Below are positions 50,635 through 62,510 of a stretch of 64,000 nucleotides of DNA, piece by piece. The position numbers were made by a program, and so were the translations under genes. The notes beneath the pieces were generated by a model. It worked only from the letters and a program-made list of their open reading frames with translations. It was not told the DNA's origin and did no database searches. This DNA comes from Liopterus haemorrhoidalis (Eukaryota > Arthropoda > Insecta > Coleoptera > Dytiscidae). Numbering within the stretch: position 1 is the stretch's first letter; each line of letters opens with the position of its first letter. The stretch is from the NCBI GenBank assembly GCA_963971575.1, contig OZ020616.1, forward strand, positions 22,090,713 to 22,154,712, given 5' to 3'.

Positions 50635-52780
50635 GAGCTTGCTCGGATTCCTGCAACCCCAAAGCGACTGTACTACGCAGTGTGTTTGACAGCAGTCCAA
50701 TTCTTCTTCCACACTACAACATTATTCCGGACATAACAATTAGAAATAAGACTTCACTTTCCATATACTACCAGAATATCCAAGGCCTCAACATAAAGCT
50801 CAACCAACTATACTCGATCATCCCTTCACTTAATTATGACGTCATTGCTCTGTCAGAAAGTTGGTTGACTGATAGTGTCTACGATTCCGAAATCAGTGAC
50901 CAGTCCTATATTGTATACCGTAAGGACCGTAATTTTAAAGAGTGCGGTGTTTCTCGTGGTGGCGGCGTTCTTCTATTTATATCTAGTGTTCTTAACTCCT
51001 TTGGTGTTTCCCTTGATGAATACTTCTCATGTTTGCCCGTAAATATTGACATCGTTTGTACTCCTATTACATTAGGTTCTTCAAATCTTTATGTATTTTG
51101 CGTATACTTGCCTCTCCCTCTCTTAGCTCTGATAAGTATGACAACATTTTTACATTTTTTGAATCATTATCTTTTTTTTACAATAATAAATTTATTATTA
51201 TTAGTAATTTCAACATCCCGAAAATTGTTTCCAACTCTAATTCAAAAAATGTAAAATTGTTAAATAATTTTAATTTATATTTTAATCTAGTTCAATATAA
51301 TGGTATCTTTAATGAAGACAATCATATACTAGACTTGATACTTTCAAATGCCAACTGTGTCCTCACGCGCGAAACATCTCTAATATTTAGCCGTGAATAC
51401 CGCTATCATCCTACATTAAATATAGAGATCAGTATGGACATATCTACTATCACTCATCCTAAATATTTGAATACTTCTCGTATATATGACTTCAAGAAAG
51501 CTAATTACATTAATCTGTACAAACAAATTGCTGATTTTGAATGGAACCAAATTAATACCTTCCATAATGTCGACAGAGCTGTATCCTTTTTATATTCTAC
51601 CCTTTATTATTTTTTTGCACAATGTATCCCATATAAATCTACTCGCAAAGTAACTTACCCCCCATGGTTCACTCGAGAAATTAAACTTAATTTAAAAAAA
51701 ACAACATTTCTACAAAATGTATAAAAAATTCCCTAATAAACGTACTTACCTCATAAAATATAAATATTTGCGTTCCAAAATTAAACTCTACATTAAATTA
51801 TCTTATAAAAACTACATTAAAATTTGTGAAATTTCTATCTACTCAAATCTCAACAAATTCTTTTTTTTTTTTCGTGAATTCCAAAAAATGCAATCATCCC
51901 TCCCTAATAGCATGTCTCTCCATGATACCACATTTTCTACTATCCCAGACATCACAGATGGGTTTGTCACTTACTTCAAAATTGTATTCTCATCTGCATA
52001 TCCTCCACCTGTCTCCAATACCCCCCCCCCATCAAATTGCAAACAATATGGTATCTTTACCCTATATATCTTTAGACGACATTGAATCTGCCATAAAAAA
52101 GAAAACAGGTAAAAATAACTTATCATGTGGTCCTGAGCTTATCCCAAATTTAAAGACTGTGCTGGTGACATGACTCTTATTAGTAATTACAGACCGATTG
52201 CAGTGCTCTCTACCTTCAGTAAGATCTTCGAGAGTATTATTTACAAAACTATATATTTTCAAATAAAATTTGTCATTCTTTCAACACGGGTTCATGCAAC
52301 GCCGGTCTACAGCTATCAATCTATGCTACTTCACCCACTATGTTGCATCCACAATAGAAAGAAGAAGCCAAGTTGATGTTATATATACTGATTTTGATAA
52401 AGCGTTCGATACCATTGACCATATTACCCTATTACTAAAACTTCATTCTAATGCGCTTTCGCCTTCTCTAATATTTTTATTGTCATCTTACCTTTTAAAC
52501 CGTTCTCTTTTTGTAACTTTTCGAGGGCACAACACCTCACCTTTTTCTGTTACGTCAGGTGTTCCACAAGGATCCAACCTTGGACCTCTTCTCTTCTGAA
52601 TATTCATAAATGATATTAATGCCGTTATTACTAGCAAGCATTTACTTTTTGCAGATGATCTTAAGATATTTAAAACAATTTCCTCTGTTGATGATTGCCA
52701 CATACTCCAAAACGATCTTAAACGTATAAGGGAATGGTGTAATTCAAACCAACTTAAACTCAATTTATCTAAACGTAAAA
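50635..52780 (+). pseudogene. LINE B ORF2: APE endonuclease and RT, fragmented
   Basis: In the same frame as ORF1, APE motifs begin SIYYQNIQGLNIKLNQL and VIALSESWLTD (catalytic Glu). A shift near 51100 leads to SSDKYDNIFTFFES, FIIISNFNIPKI (where GDFN is expected) and NHILDLILSN. Two more shifts follow. The RT reads NYRPIAVLSTFSKIFE, GFMQRRSTAINL, VIYTDFDKAFDTIDHI, TSGVPQGSNLGPLLF and LLFADDLKIFKT, ending at LKLNLSKRK (~52780), where the thumb and 3' end are missing. The RT resembles the Jockey clade. At least five disruptions; the catalytic Asp of GDFN is lost. Dead element. Confidence 0.8.
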
Positions 52781-52790
52781 TTCATCTAAG

Positions 52791-53554
52791 ATTTATTTCG
52801 CCAGTTATATTGTTCCTAATTGTCTTATTTTTGATGTTGTATCTATTTTGACATTTCAAATTTACTTATAGGTTAGTTTCTGTCTCTTTCTCGCTATTGT
52901 AAGTATAAATCAAAAGTATAAATATAAGTATGAAGTTTACAAACTTTTAAATTATACTTATAATTAAGGAAATTAAATACGTTAGTGTGAATGGTTACGT
53001 ATGAGGCAGTGTGACAAACTTCTAAGTATAAATGTAAATCATAAATATAATTATAAGTAGGGAAGTGTGAATGCAGCTTTATATTTGAAGACGAGAATAT
53101 TTCTATGTAATGCAAAAATATGTAAAAATTTTAAATACACATATTCTTTAGTTTTAGGTCCGTTTGACACGATGCTATATTTTGTATAAAATATGTTATG
53201 AAAAATATGCGCAGAAAAACTAACACCGTGTTATACACATTTCTCAAATTATAAAATTCTGAAATTATTTCTCAAGTTATAAAATTTGCTGTGAAATTAC
53301 GAGATTTTAGAATCATTTCTAGGAAGCTCTATAATTATTTTCATTTAAAAATACGCTCGCTACAAATTCAAATGTAGCACATGTGCATTACGTTGTTACA
53401 GCGATTGTTACTCTCAACACTCCTTTCCACACAATCGTCAATGCTGTTAGTATGCGAATAGCGCATCCTTTACTTAATCATCCTAGACAACTGCCTAGAT
53501 AATATATTTTCAGGATGACGTATTTCCGGTCATTCTTTTTCCGACCCTAGTGAA
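52791..53554. other. No gene seen
   Basis: AT-rich, with repeated aagtataaat/ataattataag strings at 52900-53070. No coding resemblance. Confidence 0.4.
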
Positions 53555-54163
53555 ATGGGACTCTATAGAAATATTTTCGGTGCAATTGAACCCTCGACAA
53601 GTAACAAGGATATAATGTGTCGCTCAATTACTAGTATGGGATCACATAGGTTTTATAATAACCTTTTAAACATAAATTGGGATTTCGCATATGATCATAA
53701 TTGTGATAATATCTTAAACAATTTTTTATTTAATTTTTTGGAAATATTTGTTGTGTTTTCCAGAAAAAAAAATAAGAAACCTAAGAATATGAATAATGTA
53801 TTTTGGTTCAATGATAAATTAAAACATCTAAGAAACATGTCACAATTTTTTTAGGAATTATATGTGCGAAATTCCAATCCTGACTCAATGGCAGCACGGA
53901 ATCGTATCAGAAACTTTTATAGACGGGAAATAAAATCTTCAAGAATTAGAGCTAATTCCGATTCCTACAACACGCCAAAAGCAATGTGGGCAGTAATTAA
54001 TAAAACTAGACTTACCAGCGAAAGAACAGAATGTAATAAAGATCCTAATTTAATTAATACATTTTTTGTTAATATTCCTAAAAATAATTTACAAACTCGC
54101 CTCTTTTACAAATTTTTGCCCCTAATAAATAAGGACAACCTACCCGTATTTACATTTAAATAA
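53555..54163 (+). pseudogene. LINE D: ORF2 linker fragment between endonuclease and RT
   Basis: Two frames (53555-53854, 53864-54163) give WDFAYDHNCDNILNNFLFNF, VFWFNDKLKHLRNM, RNRIRNFYRREIKSSRIRA, KAMWAVINKTRL and NLINTFFVNI. This order (W..D.L..L+, R..Y+..I+.sK, +..W..I+) is the usual stretch between the APE endonuclease and the RT in CR1/Jockey-type ORF2. Neither catalytic domain is present. It is interrupted by one shift/stop at ~53852. It may be an older relative of LINE E, which follows. Confidence 0.65.
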
Positions 54164-54518
54164 ATTACGCATAATCCAGTGAGGAATGCCATTACTTAAT
54201 GATAAATTCCAGCTGAAACTACAAAACAATACATTCACACAGAGAAACACTACACTCAAATGTAATACAAGATACACTAACAGATAAACACTTTCACACA
54301 CTATAAAATATGAAATACCATAAAACTCAGTTAATCAGTTATTAGTCAGTTGTTAGTAACTATAATAGTTAAGTTATACTTATTACAAATTCTAAATTTA
54401 AACGACTTGAGTGAAAAACAAATAAATACTAATATCTTAAATACTATTGATAAATTCAATAATTTTACAAAATTGCAAATTATGAATAGTACATTTAATA
54501 TTTTTCATACTAATATTA

Positions 54519-54816
54519 TAAGCTGTTCACTTTTGTAAGAACACACTAGATCTGGTTAATTTGGTTACTTTTATGGTGTGTTACTGACTTTAAATGTCAA
54601 TTAAAAATATTCCTTACGCTGTAATCCCGACTTTAGGTTGATAAGGTTATGATCACTATAATTAAGATATCATTTTTCATTATGACATATGTCAAATGGA
54701 TCGACATTTTAAAAAAGTGACATTTTTTAATACCAACTTGATATACAGCTTCAAAGGTGCAAACTATTGAAAACAAAATTCCCTCTTAGTTTGTTCTTAC
54801 AAAAGTGAACTGCTTA
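54519..54816 (+). mobile_element. MITE-D copy in LINE E
   Basis: 298 bp, termini taagctgttcacttttgtaa and the inverse ttacaaaagtgaactgctta, TA on both sides (54517-54518 and 54817-54818). It splits the conserved start of the LINE endonuclease (FHTN before, RSLDKN after). Confidence 0.9.
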
Positions 54817-55438
54817 TAGAAGCTTAGACAAAAATTTAGATGCTCTTAAAATACTCGTAACTCAACTTAATACAAATTTTGATATAATTGCTTGCAGTGA
54901 AACTCATTTTATACAATTTCCGGAGTTATTTAACATTCCTAACTGTACTATTTATTTTAACGATAGTAACTATGATCAAAATGTTTATGTAAAAAATTAT
55001 ATCAAACTTAATGTTAAAAAATGTAAAGTCGACAATTTCTGTTATTTGAGACTAGAATGTTACCTAAATAATGAAATAATTGCAGTAACGTCAATATATA
55101 AAACACCGGCAATCGATGATGATATTATAAATAACTTATCAAAATATATTTCGATGCATTGTAAAAACAGAACTGAAATATTATGTGGTGATTTTAATAT
55201 TGACGTTTTAAACAAAACCAACAACCACAATGATTCTAAGTTTAAATATCTTAATTTATCATATTCAAATGGCCTTATCTCCTATATTAATGAATATACA
55301 AGAGTTTTTAATGAAAGTAAAATCTGCTTAGATCATGGCTTTGTGAAATCTAACTTAAACCAGAAAAAATTTACGTCTATTGTACTTCAATCAAAAATTA
55401 CGGACCATGACCCTATTATATACTTCAACTCGATTTAA
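54817..55438 (+). pseudogene. LINE E APE endonuclease
   Basis: It follows the MITE-D junction with RSLDKNLDALKILVTQL, FDIIACSETHF (catalytic Glu), IAVTSIYKTPAID, EILCGDFNIDVL (Asp/Asn), a NESKICLDHGFVKS block where LDHIFV is usual, and ITDHDPIIYF (terminal Asp-His). It is open from 55046 and, in frame with gaps, earlier. All core APE residues remain visible. In an intact copy this domain nicks genomic DNA for target-primed reverse transcription. It ends at a UAA at 55436-55438 where the ORF2 of relatives continues. Confidence 0.8.
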
Positions 55439-55439
55439 A

Positions 55440-56240
55440 TTGTAACATTGAACATAAATCAAATGATAAGAATAAAAATGCCGTACCAATGATCACTTTT
55501 GAAAAATGAGAATATTTAGCGAAAGTTACTGTTTGGACTATTTGTAAAAATGAAAACATTGATTGTTATATGGATCATTTTATGTTATTGTTAAACAATT
55601 TCATAAAACGTAAATGTACGTCTCACCATTGCGTAAATAGCAAAACTCGCGAAAGATCCCCTTGGATAACTAAGGGTATAATAAAATCAATCAACGTTAG
55701 AGATAAATTATATAAAATAATGAAATTAGAAACAAACAATAATTCTATTGATAAAATATATACTTACTACAGAAAATTAATTCCTATCTTATTACAAAAT
55801 GTTAAAAATTCCTATTACTCTAAAAAAATTAATGAAAACACTAAACCTAAAAATTTATGGTCTATTGTGAACAACTATTTGAATAAAAAACATTAAAATT
55901 AATGAACAGTTAATAACTGATAAGCAAGTGATGGCTGACGAGTTCAATAATTATTTCTCAACGGTGGGACAAAACTTTTCTGAAAATATTTACGATGATA
56001 CAGATAATATTGAACGAAACAGCAATTCTTTATTTTTGAATGCAATTAACGAACAAGAACTTCGTGAAATTATATTTGGATTTACAAATAATAAAACCAG
56101 CAGGCACGACAATATTAATTTAAAAATAATGAAAACTGTTTTGTATTATATTATCCCAACAATTTGTGATATTTTTAATATGTGTATTTCATTGGGCTAT
56201 TTTCCTAAGACTTTAAAAAAATCAATAGTCACACCCATTT
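55440..56240 (+). pseudogene. LINE E linker and start of RT
   Basis: Two frames. SRERSPWITKGIIKSINVRD-like sequence (as KTRERSPWITKGIIKSINVR), KNSYYSKKI and KPKNLWSIVNNYL come first. After a stop and shift at ~55897, FNNYFSTVGQNFSENI, NKTSRHDNINLKIMK and GYFPKTLKKSIVTPI follow. The last block is the approach to RT motif 0/1. Coding stops where P copy 4 is inserted (56241) and resumes at 59281. Confidence 0.8.
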
Positions 56241-57303
56241 AAAAAATTTATGTGAAGTGTGAATTTTCACACATTTCAGGGTTTTGCAGGTATTTAGTAA
56301 GTGAATGATGATTATTTGGGATGCCAAAACAAATTTTATATTAATTTTTTTTTTTTTGTTAATTTTAATTCAAACGCATAATACCATTATTTAGGTTTCT
56401 AAATATGTGCAGTTTTTTTTTTTTTATTTAGCAAGGTTCTTTAAGATTTGAAAATTGCGCCTATGGCTTTCATTGGTTGTTATAAGCTCCGCCCCTCTGA
56501 TTTTGTGTACATTGAAACAGAATTTAATTATAATTTCAACAATTTCCACTGGTTATTAAATTTATGCTTTTAAAAATTAAATGCAATATTTGCCAAAATA
56601 TAACTAGAATTTTGAAAAAATTATTTAAACATAAAAAAGCAAAAAAAAATATTGTCTCTTCTCGTGGGGATCGAACTGACTTAGTTGGGCGAAGAAGCCA
56701 GCGCAAGTACCATTACACCAAGATAAGCCTTCCATTCGAGCGTGTTACAAAGCTATAACTTCTGTACATTATTAGCCAAAAACACAAAAAATGCGTTTTT
56801 TTCCAAAAACATAATCTGATCAAAAATTCCTGTTAAACTATTCCGGTTCACACCAATGTACATTACTTAGAATTTTTTCAGATTTTTAGTTTAAACCATC
56901 TGGGCTACAGGTGTAGGACAAAATTTTTTTTGCACAATTTTGGCAAAAATCGCTTCATAATAATTTATTTTGCAAAAATAAAAATTTGATCGTTAATCCA
57001 CGTACCAAGGGCTTTCATTTGATACCCTACTCAGAATTTTAAAAAAATATTTTTTTTTTCGATGAGCACATATTTGTTTATATTTTTAGGGGGATATGTT
57101 TTTTAGATGTTTTAGTATTTTTCCTATGTGCGGGTCAAAGAGTTGTATAAGCATGCCAAATTTCAACTCTCTAGCTTTAGCCGTTTGGCTACAATTTTTA
57201 CCGAACAGACAGACAGACAGGCAGGCAGACAGACAGACAGACAGACAGACGACAAAATGACGGTATAAGGGTTTTTTGGTCATACCTACAAGACCCTAAA
57301 AAA
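56241..57303 (+). mobile_element. P element copy 4, most complete
   Basis: The left end is tgtgaagtgtgaattttcac then tcagggttttgcaggtat. The right end ggtcatacctacaagaccct gives an inverse match to the left motif at 17 of 20 positions. It has a tRNA-like module at 56656-56728 and a gacagacaggcagg tract at 57200-57250. About 1.06 kb. Inserted in LINE E. Confidence 0.8.
56656..56728 (-). repeat. tRNA-like module inside P copy 4
   Basis: On the minus strand: cttggtgtaatggtacttgc (A box) and cagttcgatccccacg (B box). Antisense to the P body, as in the other copies. Confidence 0.6.
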
Positions 57304-57304
57304 C

Positions 57305-57425
57305 AAAGGTCACACTCCAAAAATACAAGTGATGAGCAAAAAACAGAGGCCCTCACTCAAAAATACTAGTGACGAGCAAAAAAAAAGGTCTTCACTCCCA
57401 AAATAGAAGTAATGAGCAAAAAAAA
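57305..57425. repeat. ~40-bp minisatellite, three units
   Basis: cactc..aaaatac.agtgatgagcaaaaaa-type units, followed by AT-rich sequence. agtacgtctggtcaccct at 57496 resembles one end of a short inverted-repeat element whose partner I cannot find. Confidence 0.6.
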
Positions 57426-58339
57426 GTGTTTTTTTTTTATAAAAAGTAAGAGTATAGAATATATTAATCAAAAAAGAGTATAATACTCTAAAAAAGAGTA
57501 CGTCTGGTCACCCTAATTATACCACACAAACAAAATAATACCGTAAAAAAAATTATAACGTAATCCAGAAGCAGAATCAATTATACCAAATAAACAATAA
57601 TACCAAATAATACCAAAAGTAATGCCAAAAAGATCAATTAAGGAATAAGATAAAACTATTTGCACGAAACAAAGTTGTGATGTGATTAGAGCCAACAGTA
57701 GAATGCATATGTTAACAAATTTTTGTGTGCTTGTATCACGTGAGCGCTTTATTCCTATACAGCGTTGTCAATTAAACGGTTTTCGATTTTTAGTTATTCA
57801 TTGTATTAAAAACAAAAAAATTTATAACTATTTATGTACATATAATATTTATTATATATCTATAAATTAATTCTAAAAAAAATACATATTTAAAAATAGT
57901 GTTAATTGTTAATAAAAATAACAAAAAGATAATTAAGACTTGGCAACATGGCTCCTGCAGCGCTACTATGTAATGCGCCAAGTTATCACACTAAACTAAT
58001 TTATTACTAAAAACGGAATCCCAGTTACGAGCCAATAAATATTTATTTATTATAAATGCCCTAAATATAACAAAACAATGTATTTTTTCCATTGCATGAA
58101 TATTTAGAAAGTTAAGGAAGTCCTTATTATTGAATTAACATAAAACATGTGTATAACAGAACATAAAGGAATAAACATTTGTATTTAATACATTTTTAGT
58201 TTTATAAAATTCATATTTGTGAGCTATGAGCGATCGCCCAAGGTAAATTCGACTAAATCCCGGAGGAAGTACCGGAACCTCTGCTAGTACAAACTATGCG
58301 CCATAAATTCCTCTTAGATAGATATATAATCTAAAAATA
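57426..58339. other. No gene seen
   Basis: AT-rich spacer between two P copies, with ataccaaataataccaaa-like short repetition at 57570-57620. No coding resemblance. Confidence 0.4.
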
Positions 58340-59280
58340 TTAAGTGAAGGCGGAATGCTGAGTGTGTAGGACATATTTTGCTTTGTAGTATTCACTGTAA
58401 AATGAACAATATTTTAAAAATAATTTATCATCTCTTAATCTAAGAGCTTTAAAAACAAATTTTATGTTAAAATATTTTTATGTTACTTTTAATTCGAGTG
58501 CCTAATACCATTATTTAGGTTTCTTAATATGTGCAGTATTTTTTTATACAGCAAGGTTCATTAAGATTTTGAAAATTGCGCCAAATGGCTTCAAATTGCG
58601 CCAAATGGTTTCATTGGTTGTTTCTAGTCATAGCTCCTCCCTTTGATTTCGTGTAAATTCAAACAGAATTAAATTATAATTTCAACAATTTCCACTGGTT
58701 ATTAAATTTACGCTTTTAAAAATTAAATGCAACATTTGCCAAAATATAACTAGAATTTTGAAAAAATAATCTAAACAAAATAAAAATGCAAAAAAAAAAA
58801 AATAAAAAATAATCTTGTCTCTTCTCGGGGGATTTGAACACTCATTTTCTCGGTCAGAACGCTAGTACCGTAACCATTGCACCAAGACACACGTTATACT
58901 TTAGCGTGTCATATAAGTTTTCAACATTATTAGCAAAAAAACACAAAAACTGCTTTTTTTTCCAAAAACATAATCTGATCAAAAATTCCTGTTGTACTAT
59001 TCCGGTTCACACCAATGTTCATTACTTAGAATTTTTTCAGATTTTTAATTTAAACCATCTGGGCTACAGGGTGTGGGACAAAATTTTTTTTGCACAATTT
59101 TGGCAAAAATCGCTTCATAATAATTTATTTTGCGAAAATAAAAATTTGATCGTTAATCCACGTACCAAGGGCTTTCATTTGATACCCTACTCAGAATTTT
59201 AAAAAAATATTTTTTTTTTCGATGAGCACATATTTGTTTATATTTTTACAAAACCTACAAAACCTACAAAACCCTAAAAA
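58340..59280 (+). mobile_element. P element copy 5, lacking the gacagacag tract
   Basis: Matches copy 1 at its left (gctgagtgtgtaggacata, gctttgtagta, aatgaacaatatt) and copy 4 through the body. It ends aacctacaaaaccctaaaaa. The segment holding the gacagacag tract is deleted. It joins LINE E RT sequence directly at 59281. Confidence 0.8.
58815..58892 (-). repeat. tRNA-like module inside P copy 5
   Basis: On the minus strand: cttggtgcaatggttacggt (A box) and gagtgttcaaatccccc (B-box-like, ttcaaatcc). It differs between the boxes from the modules in the other P copies. Confidence 0.6.
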
Positions 59281-60407
59281 ATGGTAAAAAAGAACTGTTA
59301 GGTAATTATAGACAAATTTCTATAGTTTCAAAGTTTCTTGAAAAGGCTATTTACAACAGAATAATCTCTTCAAAAAAATCCACAGTAGACGCACTATCTT
59401 TTTTTACAGACAAGATTTATTATAGCTATATAAATCTTGTCAAGACAACTCTTGTCCTTGTATGACCATCTTTCTAGACTTTCGACACGGTAAATCATGA
59501 GTTATTATTCAAGAAATTAGAATTCTATGGAATAAGAGGTGTAGCATTGAAATTAATTATGAGTTATTTTACTGATAGAATTCAAGTAACCAAAATTTTG
59601 AAGATCATTAGTTCGGAAATACATTTAAAAACGAGAGTTCCACAAGGAACGGTGCTTGTGCCCCTATTCTTCATTTTATATGTTAATAATTTATTTCAAC
59701 TTCATACAAGTTCTCAAATTATTTCAAATGCAGATGACACCGCGCTCTTCATTGAAGGTGATTCATGGGAACAAGTCAAATATTTGGCTACTAAAGATCT
59801 ATTAATTATTAAGCAATGGTTGGATTTCAACAAACAATCTTTAAATATTAAAAAATCACACTTTTTAACTTTCTCATGTAATATTACCACTCAACCTAAT
59901 TTTGATTCTCTAATTATTCATAATAATAGGCAGTGTGGACAAACTAAAAATTGTTCATGTGAAAAAATAACAAAAAAAGATCATACAAATTATCTAGGTT
60001 TAATTGTTGACAACTTTCTTAGATGGAACCGTCACATTGAAAATATTTGTAGAAGCCTCAAAAAATCAATCCTCATTTTGAATAAATTAAGATATATTCT
60101 ACCATTTCCTAACTTAAAAATATTTTATTTCTCTTTTGTTCAATCCATTGTACAATATGGCATCTTGTGTTGGGGAGGGAATAATAATAATTACATAAAT
60201 AACATTCATATTTTACAGAAACATATATTAAAAACAATGTGCTTGAAACCTAGAATGTATTCTTCAAATTTAATTTATAAGGAAACCCAACTATTTAGTA
60301 TCACTCAGCTATATATTTTGGCAATCATTACAAAAATTCATAAAAATCCAAACATAATTCAATATTTCAAAAAGAACTATGCTAGAAGGTTAAAAAAGGA
60401 ATGCTAA
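59281..60407 (+). pseudogene. LINE E reverse transcriptase
   Basis: Begins LLGNYRQISIVSKFLEKAIY (RT 1), damaged to ~59480. Then TVNHELLFKKLEFYGIRG, KTRVPQGTVLVPLFFILYVN (motif B, with V for G in LGP) and ISNADDTALFI (motif C). LTFSCNITTQ and the thumb NYLGLIVDNFLRWNRHI and VQYGILCWGG follow, to the stop after KKEC. This is an APE-type LINE RT of the Jockey/CR1 superfamily. The 286-codon frame from 59547 is undamaged, but motif A upstream is disrupted by a stop, so the enzyme is dead. Confidence 0.85.
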
Positions 60408-60597
60408 AGAATATTTCAAAGATAACTTTATGTATTTCTTCCTATCTGATTCATTTACTTGTACTTATGTATAAATATACACATATATATAAATTAAAAT
60501 GCATAGTAGATACAGTTATGAACCAACTACGCATATTTAAATTCTATTACATTACCACGCGCTGAACTAAGTTCTTTGAAGGCTTAAACTTTTAAAG

Positions 60598-60899
60598 CGG
60601 TGTTTCTCAACCGGTGGTCCAAGGACCACTGGTGGTCTTTAGCATAATTTTAATGGTCCGCGAAAGGCTTACAAATTATTATTTTTGAGATTTTTTGTTC
60701 ATTTTCTTTGTATTTTGTTCATTTTTCAGTGATTTTTTATTACTAAGATATATGTAGAGTTTATATATACAGTTTGTTTAATAGTACATTTAATAGTATT
60801 TTGAGGGGTCCGCGATAAAATATTTAATAATTTTCTGGTCCGCGGTAGAAAATTAAATATTTTTCTAGTCCGCGGTACGTTTTCAGTTGAGAAACACTG
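60598..60899. mobile_element. hAT-type MITE
   Basis: The termini cggtgtttctcaac and (inverse) cagtgtttctcaact, about 300 bp apart. Octamers ttttaaag and tcttagag flank them (6 of 8 agree). The interior repeats ggtccgcg/gtccgcggta strings. The caGTGTTTCTCAAC terminus is common among non-autonomous hAT families. Confidence 0.65.
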
Positions 60900-61065
60900 T
60901 CTTAGAGGTTATTTTTATTATTATTATTTTGGGGTTTGTCAGGTCTTGACAAGCGTCCACTAATCTCAAACTTCAGCAACCTTTTGAGCCGCATCATACT
61001 AGAGACTAGTGGAGCTAAATACACACGACTGCATCCCAAACCCTGGCGATATGCAGCCGCGGAAA

Positions 61066-61329
61066 TTACGCCAGATCCAGTGCCCGCACAATGCGGAGCG
61101 ACCCGAGCAGCACTGCTTTCTGCGTCCTGTAGATCAAAGAGTTGGCAGAAGATCTACAGGCGGGAATGGACTCGATTTCCCTTCGATAGGAGGCTTTCAT
61201 GCCACCCAAAACACCAAATATCAGGACTACAAGCTTAACTTTATACCCGGGATACAGCTTTCTAAGCTCGGACAAGAGGTCCATATACTTGGACCTCTTT
61301 TCCCTCCTCCTTGAGAGAGATATTCTTCT
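61066..61329 (-). pseudogene. LINE F extreme C-terminus, in a shifted frame
   Basis: 72 residues, ELRKLYPGYKVKLVVLIFGV followed by LGGM and KAVLLGSLRIVRAL. This matches the conserved C-terminal helix-strand region that follows the endonuclease in this LINE class. One frameshift near 61320 separates it from the preceding part. Confidence 0.65.
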
Positions 61330-62510
61330 CAGCTGGACTCAGCTGGACTTGAGAATTCGATCACAAACATCTGTTTGGTCTCGATATCCAGGAGGGTTAT
61401 GTCCGGCTTAGTGGCTGTCAGTAACCTCGAGGTGGGGAAGGAGTAATTCCAATAAATTCGGCACTTGGAATTTTCCACCACCGATTCTATATCAGAAGGG
61501 ACGTACGGTATAACTGGTATTTGGTCAATACCATAGGCATGTCTAAGATGATAGTAGAGCACGCGGAGAGCAGCAATATGTCGAGACACGTAGCTCGACG
61601 CTGCAAGAGATGGACAAGCAGACAGAATGTGCATAATCGTTTCAGAATGGTGGTGGCACAACCTACAGAGTGTGGACTCCGCTATTTGGAATATGCGGGC
61701 CCTGTACGCCAAAGTATTAATAACACCATCCTGACACGCAAACACAAAACCTTCTGTTTCCGATCTCAAACCAGCAGACTTAAGAAACGAGAACGTGAGT
61801 TCGGTGGACAACTCTAGACTTTTAATATGTTTGAAGAACACAGAGTGCATACTTTTACTCATGTGTTCTTTTGTCAACATGTCTGTCTCGCCTCGTTTCA
61901 CCGAACCGGTAACTCTGTTGTACTCCTCCCGAGAGAGTTGTACTCCAGCGTTTTCCCTGGCGGGACTCAAGTCTGGCAGGTTAAATCTCGTTGCTGCTCT
62001 TCGCGCTGCCTGGTAAAAAAACGCCCCTTTGCCGCTAAATTCGTGCTCACTAACGAATTTTAATAGTGGGTCCTGACTTCTGAGGATACTGTTAGCTGTA
62101 ACCAGGACGAGTCGATCGTGCAAACACTCCAGATTTAGTAATCCCCGACCCCCATTTTGACGAGGGAGGTAAATGCGCTGCACAGAAGATTTCGGGTGAA
62201 GACTTCGGTTGATGTTCATGATCTTTCTGGTTCTTCTGTCGAGATCCTTAAGATCATCAACATTCCATTTCATTACACCAAAAGTGTATGAAATTAATGG
62301 GACAGCAAGCATGTTTGTGGCAGCGATCTTGTTCTTGCCAGACAGACATGATCTCCATATCTGCCATATACTTGCTGCGAAGGGCCTGCTTAATAAGAGT
62401 GACATCTTGGACACCTCTCTCACTGATGCCTAAAAATGTGTAAGACCCTTCGGCATTAAGATGTTTTATAATGCTCCCATCAACCAATTGAACGTCTTCA
62501 CCGTTGTCTA
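61329..62510 (-). pseudogene. LINE F thumb, zinc finger and restriction-like endonuclease
   Basis: Coding passes from the RT through one frame at 62425-62510 (LNAEGSYTFLGISERG) and back into a 364-codon frame. It holds AVPLISYTFGVMKWN, RIYLPRQNGGRGLLNLE, LVTANSILRSQDPLLKFV, the CCHC finger CRLCHHHSETIMHILSACPS, and KPDITLLDIETKQMFVIEFS of the PD-(D/E)XK endonuclease. In R2, R4/Dong and NeSL relatives this domain cleaves the target site. The endonuclease Asp/Glu residues are present. Two compensating frame changes lie near 62424 and 62510. Unlike LINEs A-E there is no APE domain. Confidence 0.8.

Larger units (their letters stand above)
54399..60407 (+). mobile_element. LINE E, APE-type, split by MITE-D and two P elements
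   Basis: Coding pieces occur in the correct order: start of endonuclease (to 54518), endonuclease (54819-55438), linker (55440-56240) and RT (59281-60407). Insertions are MITE-D (54519-54816) and P copies 4 and 5 with intervening sequence (56241-59280). The coding sequence reads on across the MITE-D when the TA duplication is allowed for. Confidence 0.8.

Noticed and set aside
61521..62433. Plus-strand frames opposite LINE F
   Set aside because: They mirror the coding minus strand and contain no motifs; the minus strand carries the finger and endonuclease.
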